From Owenia fusiformis (Eukaryota > Annelida > Polychaeta > Sabellida > Oweniidae): a stretch of 60,000 bases of DNA. The position numbers and the translations under genes are program-made. Position 1 is the stretch's first letter. Every line of letters starts with the position of its first letter. A model generated the notes under the pieces. It was not told where the DNA came from and did not search any database. It worked only from the letters and a program-made list of their open reading frames with translations. The stretch is taken from assembly GCA_903813345.2 (NCBI GenBank), contig CAIIXF020000001.1:12979915-13039914 (forward strand), written 5' to 3'. Shown here piece by piece: positions 12,501 to 23,300 of the stretch.

Positions 12501-15500
12501 AATATTCTGGGTGAATTCACTTTTCCATATTATGGGCGTTAACATATGTCAAGATGTTCAATAACTTCCACATATTGCAAGTCCCTATTAACTTACCACA
12601 TCCGAATATTTTATCACATGTATTCCCAGCCCTTTTTTGGGCGCACGTATTCTCGTCTTTGTGGTCTGAAATAAAAGCAAGCATCTTAGTTGTAGCCTGA
12701 GCATACATGTATGTATCGTACATAAATTGCAGATTTTTTTAAATTAAAATCAATGTAACATATTTACAGGTTGTAGTGGCTATAATAATAATTATATTGA
12801 ATAGAAATTTAGTCTAATAAAAAGCATGAATTCTGCCGAGCACTTTACATTTTATAGCTTACTAAAAAATGGCGTAAGATAACTAAGGCAAAAACCAAGT
12901 AACCTATTCCGACTGGATCACAAAATCGTAGAGACCCATCACACAATTTTGAACTTTGGCAAGATGCGCTCTCAGGCCCACTAAGTTTGAAGCAGGTATC
13001 ACAGGTGTATTTCACCGTACAGACACCGCTTCGCGGACAATCCACTGTCATGTCACCATTTCTCGGCTTCGACGGCACATGTGTTCTAGTCACTGAAACA
13101 AAAAGTGATGTAAATCTGTTAAACGCCCAATGAAGTGTTTCACAACTTTGGCTCGTAGTACCATTGTTTTATTCAATGTAATAGTATAGTTTCCATATAG
13201 CTTTTGAAATCTCGCTAAATCTCGTTTTTCGTGAGATTTTAAGAGACTTGCATATTAGACCTCTAATGACTTACATTACCTTCTTTTAAATGGTATATTT
13301 GAATTCAGTGGAATGTTTTCTCCTAAAATAGCTTTGATTTACACAGTTATGTAATTTGAATAATTTTCTATGACAATTTAAAAAAAGTTGGGCCAAATGT
13401 CCATAGATGCAATGCTAAAATTCTTTAAAACCGTGGATTATTTGTATGTCAATCAACATTAGCATGTTTAATCACAACATGTTCATAAACAGGGTCATCA
13501 TGTGGTATATCATTCAAGTTTTATACAGATTCAACAAACACACTTTGATAAATCATGAAATTTAGCCACTTTTCCAAGATTTTAGCATGTAAGTGAATGG
13601 AGCTCTAGCCAGAGTTAAAAGCTGAATAAAAGATGGCAGCACGAGATTTCATTGATTTTTCTGCTATTTAGAAACTATCCTATTAAGGTGTGATATGAAC
13701 AATGGCTATGCTGATTTATGCTTAGCTACTCTAGTTTCAGAGTTAATAAGTAAGTAAATGTTATCATCGGAGCGTCACAGGAAATAACAGGAACTTTAAA
13801 CCTGATCTCTCGGAAACTACTGATTTGTCTTGCTATTGTCCTGAAAACCACGGACCTGATGAAAACATTATATGACGTGTACAGATTTAGATTTAGATTT
13901 ATGAACTTTATTACACATTCATACCCATAAAAGGTTAAGTGTACACAAAGTAAACACTAATTTTACAATATATCAATACAACAGAAAACAGTATATATAA
14001 CAACACACAAAATTAACACTTCATAATAAATAAATAAGTACATGACGTAACGTATAAATATGTCACCTGGCCTCATCGTGGTTGTCGTTGTAGTAGTTGT
14101 AGTGGTTCTCTCGATTTTCAGAGGATGCACTCTATCTGCGAACTGTTTTAAGTAGTTACCATGTGGCGAGTACTGACAACAAACGGTATAAGAGTGCCAA
14201 TTTCCTCGTTTTCCACTTGCTAGACCACAACCAAGGTACTTAGTGTTATCCCACACTATCTGAAAAGTAAGACAGGAATTAGGCTAGCGACTCTCATTTT
14301 AGAACAATTCGCGCTTTGCAATTTTGCAATAATTTTTCAAATTAATTATATTGATTTTACAGAATATTTCGCACGTGGTGTTTAGTTTTTTTACATTACT
14401 TTCGAAGGCGATGCTCTATATATTATTTGTATCGTAGTTTCTAAAAAGGACAATTTACTCACTTGTGTGAAGTGACCAGTCTTTGAGCTAAAGCCAGGAT
14501 TTTTGAAATCGTAATACTTGATCTCATTATACCTAACAAACACACCATGTACATTACGTGCGTATTTAGCGTGTTTGGTCGTGGGCCAACCGACCAAGCA
14601 GTTTGCAAACTGACAGCATTTTGGATTCGCGCATGTACGAAAGTTGACACAAGAGGTAGAGGAATAAATAATCAGTTTAATCATACCCAGCTAAATACCC
14701 AACAAAATTAACAGAAATGGTTTGCAAAATATTGTTTGTTTTGGGCAAAGCGAATATGGTAATGGCATTTATGCTCACCAATCCTGTGGTGCTTTTTTCC
14801 CCATGTAGTTGTTCATTAGATTTGCTTGTGACCGGACAGAAATGGACCTCCAAAGATTCTCTCCGGCGTGGGGATCCTGACGTGATGAAGATGGTGAATG
14901 GGCAAACCTGGATAAAAGAAGTTCCATACAATTGAAAATTGAAGTTTAGAACAACTTGAGAAATAGATATTTCAAGATCATAAAGAATATTCATATGTCA
15001 AAAAAGTCAAAAAAGTAGACATTACAAAAACTACAGAAGCTAATTAGTATCGTTTTGAATCTCCAACCTATTCAAAAGCCTCCACGAACTGAAATGATAT
15101 TACTTTGAAAGTCGTCAATTGTTCCATAAATGGCGTCTCTAAAGTTCGCCTTGTTTGAAAATGGCAGTTATTTCTAGTGCTGAAAAATCAGTTTTCAGCT
15201 CGTTGATCATAAGATCAATTTACTTAAAACAATGTCTAAAAGTTTCTGCGAAGCAAGTCGCAAAGATTCAAAATGGCCGCCACTTTTATCATAGAAAAAT
15301 CAGTTTACAGCTTATTTTGGTCATACCTCCACAAGCATTCCATCAATTTGCTTGAAATTGTCATAACTCCACAAATATTCCATCATTTTGCTTGAAATCA
15401 TACAGGTATCTTATTTTCTAGGTTATCAACAATGTCTACAAGTTTAACAGTAAAATATGTTATGTTGCAAAGATTCGAAATGAGGGCCATTTTTATTATA

Positions 15501-16367
15501 GAAAAACCAGGTTCTTTTGGTCATAACTCCACAAGTATTCAATCAGTTTTCTTGAAATTGTACAGGTACCTTAAAGGCCGGTTTTAAAGTTGCTAGCAAC
15601 TCCCATTAAAATATCAGGTTACATCCACACTTTAACATAGTACAGAAAGTCAGGATTAGTAAGTAATTAACAGCATTGCTTAATACTTGATTCTGATTGG
15701 TTAAGTTTGAGGACTAAATTTGAAAAATGTTATTTCTGTTTTTAAATGTCTTATCACAACCCAATAAAAGGATGAAGTTAAAATCTAAATGCAGAATATG
15801 AACATCAATACATTGAAAGATATACATAACAAAATTGGAAGCAATACATTTTCTCAATCAATATGAAATTTGAGAAAATTGACCAGTTTTGTGAAAATAT
15901 CAAAAATCCACTTATTTTGGCTGTTCCATTATTTTGCCTCCTGTTTATACCCCATGTCCCTCTTTAATTATGGATAAATAAACAATTTGCAAAAAGAATA
16001 CCCAATTTGGAAGGGGCCTAACCTGATTATTTCTTGCAACTCCAAACCTTTGACTTTCCTAAGATTGATCAAAGTATATCGCACCAAGCATCAAACATAG
16101 CTTCACAAATTGTAACGAAAGCCCTTTTGAGGAAACATCTCGTATACTACGACTAGTTACTTACCTACCGGTACTCTCCAAACTTTTGCAGTGTTTCAGG
16201 GCACGAGCTGCAAGTATTCGATGCCATTTAAAAGGAGGTGTATTTTCATGAAGAGCTCTAAGATCATTGTGACTTTGTAATATGATCCTTTCAAACGGAG
16301 TTCTCTGAGCATGTCCAAGTCCAACCAAGATCACAAGAGACAAACTCAACACTACCAATGAGATCAT
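9586..16367 (-). CDS. Gene A: secreted CAP-sushi protein, nine exons, about 477 aa
   Basis: Coding exons, 5' to 3' on the minus strand: 16367-16165, 14907-14779, 14532-14463, 14259-14067, 13092-12904, 12665-12597, 12285-12094, 10501-10333, 9805-9586. All introns are GT-AG and the frame stays open to TAA. The signal peptide is MISLVVLSLSLVILVGLGHA. An in-frame ATG 20 codons upstream (16427) is possible, but the TATA box at 16459 favours the inner start. Exons 1-4 make the CAP/SCP domain, with FAHSPSS, GENLW and the signature GHFTQIVW followed by the Cys motif VCCQYSPHGNY, then a run of ten Thr. Exon 5 is a six-Cys sushi-like module and exon 7 a canonical sushi/CCP. Exons 8-9 form an unassigned beta-rich domain. 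The exon 5 donor is GTTACT; reading through it gives an alternative stop at 12845. CAP proteins are secreted; the ligand is unknown. Confidence 0.82.
10081..10099. repeat. Short palindrome
   Basis: gttgatatt-a-aatatcaac is a perfect 9-bp stem with a one-base centre, followed within 40 bp by a related tgttgatattcgatatc. It lies in gene A intron 8. Function unknown. Confidence 0.5.
10557..10851. mobile_element. Small MITE with perfect 21-bp TIRs
   Basis: The left end starts CCAAGGAGGATTGGCTCCC and the right end is its exact reverse complement over 21 bp (10831-10851). Both ends are flanked by the direct 7-bp repeat AGAATAA (10550-10556 and 10852-10858). The 295-bp element lies in gene A intron 7 and has no coding capacity. 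The perfect ends suggest a fairly recent insertion. Confidence 0.75.
11640..12085. repeat. Left arm of an inverted repeat flanking gene A exons 5-7
   Basis: This intron 7 segment is an imperfect reverse complement of 13186-13660. Shared words include gagatttcaaaagctatatggaaact, gaggtctaatatgcaa and tttgaattca. It stops a few bases from the exon 7 donor. The two arms bracket exons 5, 6 and 7. Confidence 0.7.
13186..13660. repeat. Right arm of the inverted repeat flanking gene A exons 5-7
   Basis: This intron 4 segment pairs with 11640-12085. It starts agtttccatatagcttttga and also contains gcatattagacctcta. Divergence is moderate, so the copies are not recent. Confidence 0.7.
15150..15580. 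repeat. Imperfect tandem repeats in gene A intron 1
   Basis: The blocks ttggtcataactccacaag, tattc(c/a)atca(a/g)tt, gcttgaaatt and ggccgccacttttatcatagaaaa recur two to three times, with diverged copies at about 15160, 15270 and 15480. Non-coding. Similar text is common in dispersed animal repeats. Confidence 0.5.
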
Positions 16368-16452
16368 CTCGTTTGCAAGAAACACCGAGGATAACTGACT
16401 GGATGTTTCATGCACACGATTGCTCAAGATGTGTTTTGCTTGCTTTAGACCG

Positions 16453-16459
16453 TTTTATA
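16453..16459 (-). promoter_or_regulatory. TATA box of gene A
   Basis: On the minus strand this reads TATAAAA within CTATAAAACGG, a textbook TATA box. Transcription would start about 25-30 nt downstream, near 16430. That leaves the ATG at 16427 almost at the cap site and favours the ATG at 16367. Position-based inference. Confidence 0.5.
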
Positions 16460-17379
16460 GTAATGGTCTGATATGATAATTAAATCTATGTGCCTTTGTG
16501 ATTTACATGCGGTCATAAACTGTTTGTTGATGAGCAAAACTTATTGTCTCGTGTTGAAACATTGTACGATCTAAAATCAGCATAATGCAATACAGCAAAT
16601 TAAAGGATTCCTAATTTTATTCTCTCCTTCGCAGATTGAGAATCAAAATGTACGTGTCAACTGGTGGCTGTGGAAAGAGGGTAATACAGTCATCATGATA
16701 GCATGGCCTTCTATCATGGCCTTCACACTAGTATTTCTGGTTGAAGACAGAAAAATGTGATGAGTATTATCAGAATGTAGTACAGAAAGCATATGTACAA
16801 TTGACCTACCAAGGTATTCGTTACCTTCTGATCATGAAATGTATTTGATCCTATATTTGAATGGAATGACTATCATGTTATGGGCACCAATATCATTGGG
16901 AGAAATGCTCGAGATTTCTTCTTCGAATATATCTAGGTTCTTTTCTTCATCCTAGGAATATATGGCTTTATGTAGACTGAAATAAGTGATTTATTCATGA
17001 TATGGGGTCACGGGATATTTTGAAACACTCGTTTTTGACAATTCGAGAATAAGCTGTGACAGATCGTCTATATATTTTGCAAACTTGATGTTGATTCCCT
17101 AGAATTACTCAGTAAACAATTTTGTTCATCTATTGCTGAGGGCCGACAAAAGCGGTTCACTTTTTGGGACAAATAATACACTGTATATCAGTTTTGGCGG
17201 GGATATGAAAAGTGCAACCACTTGCAACCTCGGCCGGGAGACTAAATGAGATGTTGGATCCTGAAATCGCTCAGTGAATTATTCACTTGGGTATTCTGAT
17301 TTACCATTACAAATTTACGATACCAGCCACATTTTCAATTCTTCTTATCAACAATCATTTTACTCTTTTAATTGGTAAT

Positions 17380-20300
17380 TTACATTTCAACACATTCAAT
17401 ATCACATGTCTGGACAGTTTTTGCAGATTGACCTGATATCCACACGGAAAACTTGAAAATAAATGTTCCTGGCCTTGTGCATATGCATCTTATTTTGTAC
17501 CGGTCGCCATTTGGCTCATTCGAAGTTGTTCCAGGTCGGGTGGTTGTCGCTCTTGGTACCGTCGCCAATTTAGTATTCGATAAAATCCTACATGGCCCCT
17601 CCATCCTGTTATTTATGAATGGCAATAATAACTTAATGGGCGTCAGTAGATCTCGGTGTGGATAGTTTATAAAATTTATATAATAAAAAATACATTATCA
17701 ACAATAAATTATTTCAAAATCGATTTTGCTTAGGGAACAAAGCTAATTGACATTATATCATTTAATTTATGAAACAATGGTAAGTCAATTCGCATCAAAC
17801 CAATAAGCAAAAAATAAATACACTTAAGTATGAGTAATTGTAATTGTACATGATGGAAAAAACTTACAAGACATGATATGTTAAATCCTTTGCGTTCTCC
17901 CTGTTTGTATTTGTAAATGTGTATTTTAATAAAACCTCCATGAAGGCATCTTGACCTATTTTTAGTGTTGTCCTTTTACCACTTTTGTCTCCGCATAATG
18001 TCATCTTCCCATCAAATTCAACATCAATATCACCTACTGTAAATTTTAGAAAAACAGAAAAGTTCTAAGAGCGTAGAAGAAAATGAATAGGAAAAAATGT
18101 TGCACGCCCTTTTTATTCTGCTGTAAAATGAAAGAGAATTTAGAATCAAGATTAAATTTTTTAAATTATTTTCACCTTTTACACAACTTGGTGCGCTATC
18201 ACCGCTCCATATTCCTTCTCTACTGCACGTCCTAAGTTTGTTACCAACGAGCGTATATCCTGTTTTACACGCATACGTGGCCCTTGTTCCTGCTTTGCTG
18301 GATCCTGTTACAGTTGTGGTGGGAGTAATAGATCCATGTTCTGGGGACTTAAGTTGCGGGCATCTAAATGCTAAAACAATATTTTCCCAATGTAAAAATA
18401 TTTAATAGATAGGCCCCAGTGCAAAGAATATTTTATATCTTGCTCAAATATCAAAATATCGTGATTGGTACCCTGCGTGCAGAGTCTAGTTAAACTACAG
18501 CTCTCTTTTAAGAAGTGAAGTCAAACGAATGCAAAGGGTACGTGATTGGTTGGGAGACCGTTAATATATATCAGCAAGTACCTCCTGTTATCATTCATAT
18601 TTAAACGAGTTGGACATAATATAACGGTCATATCGTCAGCCAACAGTTGAATTTGCTAATGCTAGTTTAGTAAAACAATTCAACCAAGACTAAAAACTAT
18701 AAATCTAGGTTGCTTATAGCCGAGCTTTATGCCTTGGTCACATTTGCTCCGATCCATCGGCCGGCGCCCTGCCGATTGAGTGTTTTGTTCAATATTGTAT
18801 TCAATTTTGAAAAAAATACTCAATCGGCCGGGCGCCGTAGTGAAAATCAGAGCAAATGTGACCAAGGCATTATGGGAATACTTTTTAAAGTTTTCCATTC
18901 TGATATTATACTGTTACTGTTTGTTATAATTCATTCACACATAGCTAGGCAAAGTGTGTCCGATTCCAGCCAATCTGAACAAAGTATTTCATTTAACTGC
19001 AGTTGCATTATATAACCAATCACCGCACCCAAGGTCATTCTTGAATGGTGTCAAGCTGATTGAAATTGATGATTAAGAAGGTTTAATTGAAAATATGTTC
19101 TTTTAGTGATTTCGTATCTTTTAGGTGATTTTGTGGGAGGAATTTAAGCCCAAGAGTTGACGATTCATTCCACACAGGCGTTGTTTGGATTCCCGCTGCG
19201 TGGTCGTGAAAAGATTTGATAACAACACCTTGAGGTATGATTCAGTCCACAATGAACTGAGGCTTAAATCTCTAAATAATGTAAAATTCATAGAATACAA
19301 CTATTAGACAAGGTGCATTTTCATCTAGAGGAAATGTGGTAGGCGTTTAGTGTTAAAAGTTTTCTGACAAGTGTTTCTTATGTAACTTTTTATGCTGAAT
19401 CCAAAAAACCATGTTGGCAAGCTGAAATATGATTATTTAACCCTTAAAATACCATGTTAGTCCCCCTACCCCCAAAATTCACCCCTACCAGGGGGAAAAA
19501 ATTCTTCAACCTAAAATAACTTTGAATTTATGGTTTTTGTAAGTGAAATACATGGTCATTGTATAAAATAAACATTTAAAGTATGAATGATACGGATTAC
19601 ACTTAGGAAATTTGAATAAAAGCAAAAAGTATGTACCCCAGGGGGCAAATTTATGACCCATTTTTTACTTTTCGTGTCATAACCTTTTTATTAGACAATG
19701 GTGGATGCTAAAAAATCCATGTAAAAGGCTTAATACCTGGTCTACTAATCCTGCAAGAATCAAAGTAATTCCTTCTGATAATTGCCTTGAAAAAAATTAG
19801 TGAATTTAAGAAAAAATGACTTTTTAGCTGGGACTGATTTTATGTGTGACTATAACTGACCCCTATTGCTTTAACATTTATCCCTCTGTGTTCATATATT
19901 TGGCATTTTAGAATAAATCTAAATATAAAACTTATTTTAGCTAAGTTTTGGGAAGATTTAAGCTTTCTAGCATGTTCAAATATTAAAAATTCATGAAATA
20001 TGATGTCTAAAATTGATAAGTTATAGGTATACCCTTGGAAGACCCCTATAATTTCTTATTTATGAACATATTTGTACCAATATTAATTTTCTAGCTTAGA
20101 CAAATAATGTATGATATATCCAGGCTTGGCTTTCTGGTGGTTTGAACAATCTTAGGTGTTATCATTGAAAATTCATTCTTAAATCATAGGTCTGCAATCG
20201 ATTAAATTCATGTATACCATTAGCCTAGTATCATTCTACTGGTACAGGGTGTCCAAAAAACAGGACCGAAGAAAAGTTAGTTAACTTTGTCAATCCTGCA

Positions 20301-23300
20301 TATTCTGCCTCAAAACTTCAGAATTATTCAGTTCATTCAATATGAATTTTGTTGTGAAAGTTTCATGATAATCTGCCTGTGGAGTCAAAAACTACAGCAC
20401 TTTACAACCAATGTGGCCACTTCTCCTCTACATGCACAATCAAATCTGGCGAAGGAAGTTGTTCAATTGTCCATGGCGTGACTAAAATCTATCTAGAGAA
20501 GTAAAACTAGTGTCAGACAAATTCTCAGATGTTCTTCAATTTTAAGTGGATAGCTTCATCAGAAGCTTTGCAATCCATGTTGGTATGTGTAGGAGAGTCA
20601 TCAACAGCTTCGTTGGCTGGAGTGGTGGCCACATGGGGCATGTGTTGTAAAATGCTGTAGTTTTTTACTTTATAAGCAGATTATCATTAAATGTTCACAA
20701 CAAAATCCACATTAAATGAAGTAAATCATTCTGAAATATTAAAGCAAAATATGCAAGATTGCCCAAAATAATTAACATGAACAAGCTATGATTTCATAGA
20801 TTAGTTTGATGTATGACATATTCCGAGCTGACTCTCTGTTTATTTAAACCATCTAAGAGGCTTAATCATTGAAAATCATTACAAATAAAGGTCTAAACAG
20901 ACAGTATTGAGGTACACTATTAGAATACCCTTATTATTTCCAGGCTTAGAGTTTATTGGTACCTACTACTATTTCATAGCTCAGAGGTTTAATATATGAT
21001 ATATCCTGACTAGTTTTTCTGCAGATTTGAACCACCTAACAGGTCTAATCATTGATTATACTTCATATACTAGGTCTAAAATTGAAGTATTCAATAGAAC
21101 CCTCTATGAAAATTCAAAAAAAGATTCAAAATGACATTAACCTCAACATTAGATCTGAATAAGGATTAAAATCCTTCATAGAGCTGAACAGGGAAGACAA
21201 GGCTAACTTCATTCTGGTGTTGATACATGGACCTGGTCCAAATTTTGCTATACTTCATCCAAGCCCAAAGAAAGGGAAATTAGGAGCTTCATCTCAATGC
21301 ATTTCAATGCATGATCCCTTATTTCATGACCACCAAAATTATGGAAGGTGTGGCACAGTAAACTTAGAGGAAATGCACTAACTATTAGAATATAGTATCT
21401 GCTGCAGTTGAGCGAGGATTCTTGCATTGAACTATGTGGTAAAAGGCTCTACAAATTCAATCAACCAAGTTGATTGACCCCTATGCCAGTATGCTATTGG
21501 TTAGAAGGGTGGCAGAATTGTAGGCATAACACAAAGACAATATCTGCATTGAACAGATGGGCACCGGGGTATAATCTTAGGTCACACATGGGGAGTCCAA
21601 ACAAGAATGATGTTTGGACTTGCGTTTTGAGATTCCATAGAGGGGGGGGGGGGGTGGTAATTTGCAAATCAAAACAAGAATCTATGGATATATAAGCACA
21701 AATGCCAAAGGGAAGGGTGACTAAAAACATTAAAGAAACCCAACAAGAAAAGCAAACCGCAAGTGCAAATCTGTCATAAGAAAAGTAGACCCTATATATC
21801 CCAAAACCATAATCTAACGTGAAAAGAAACAATGTCTAACATCCCCCTCCCCCCTCCAATCGAGAACCAATATCACAATCCAGGACCAGAACACCAAGGG
21901 ACATTTCATTCATACTGAAGTCATTACAATACATGTTGAAGAAAAATTGAAAAAATTGATAGCCAATACTCATAACATCAAAAATAGTTGTAGATACTAG
22001 TACTCATAAAAGATAGAGTATTCAGTCTCTGGAAGAAGATAAAATATGTGACATGCTGCTGAAGTTTGGCATGGTTTCAGAAGATCCATTACTTAATCTC
22101 CAAAGTATATGTACAAAAGATGTACTCACAGAAACAATCAACAGGCTCGACAGTTTGGCCAACAACAACTGGATGTCTTTGTGTCTTAGAGGTTGATACC
22201 AACCGGGTCAAATGAAAGACACAACATTTCTTGATCTACTGAGCAAGCACCAACATTTTTTAAACTATATGCCTAATCCCAATATAAATGAGCAGAAAGT
22301 TGTTAAGGCAGACAGGAATGTTTTGCAGAATCTTATCACTGCATATGAAGCTAACCACAGACCCGTGGGCATCAATGAAATAATGAAACATGAGCTGATG
22401 TCTTTTCCAATAGCCCTCTCATTGACGAATGAAACATTCAAGCCAACTCAAATGTACTCTACTCCTTAACTGTTTAACAAATGGTATTGAAATGCCAACC
22501 GTAATATTTCCAATATATGATCCTTCTTACAAATTAGCATCAATTGCATCTACATCTGAGGATTTGGCTACAGTCTTCAAGGAAGCAAAACTTCAGCAGT
22601 GAAGTGTACTGTGCCCCATCTTGCATACTTTTGGTGGTCATATCTCATGAAAAAGGGGATCATGCATTGAAGTACATTGAGATGAAGCTCCCAATTTCCC
22701 TTTCTTTGGGCTATGGTGAAGCGTATCAAGATTTGGACCATGCCCATGTATTACTGCCAGAATGAAAAGTAATCCTTGTCTTCCTTGTTCAGCTCTATGA
22801 AGGATTGTAATTCTGATTTACAAGAGTCATCCGAGATCACATCAATCAGTTGCTTTATTTGATTTCCAGATCCAATGTTATGGTTAATGTCATTCTGAAT
22901 CATTTTTGAATTTCCCATATATGGTCCCATTGGATTTAAATTTCAAAAATTGCTACTCTGCAAAAACTCTCATTAACTGAAACATCCCACTAATTCAAAA
23001 TGTTGTCAAAGTGAGTATACGCCATTTGTCAAGAATTTGCCAAGAGTAACACAGAAAGGTTAATGGGGACAGTGGGGGGGGGGGGGATTTTTTAATATGA
23101 CTTAACATTGTTCAGGGAAGAAAACTCCATAAAAAAAGAAGATTTGTATGAATCATTGGTCCTTTTGCTCTCACGTCATGCAATTGTCAGGCTGCTTAGA
23201 ATGAAATTAGCCTTGTCTTCCTAGTTCAGCTCTATGAAGAATTGTAATTCTGATTCACATCCAGTGTTGAGGTTAATGTCATTCTGAATCTTTTTTGAAT

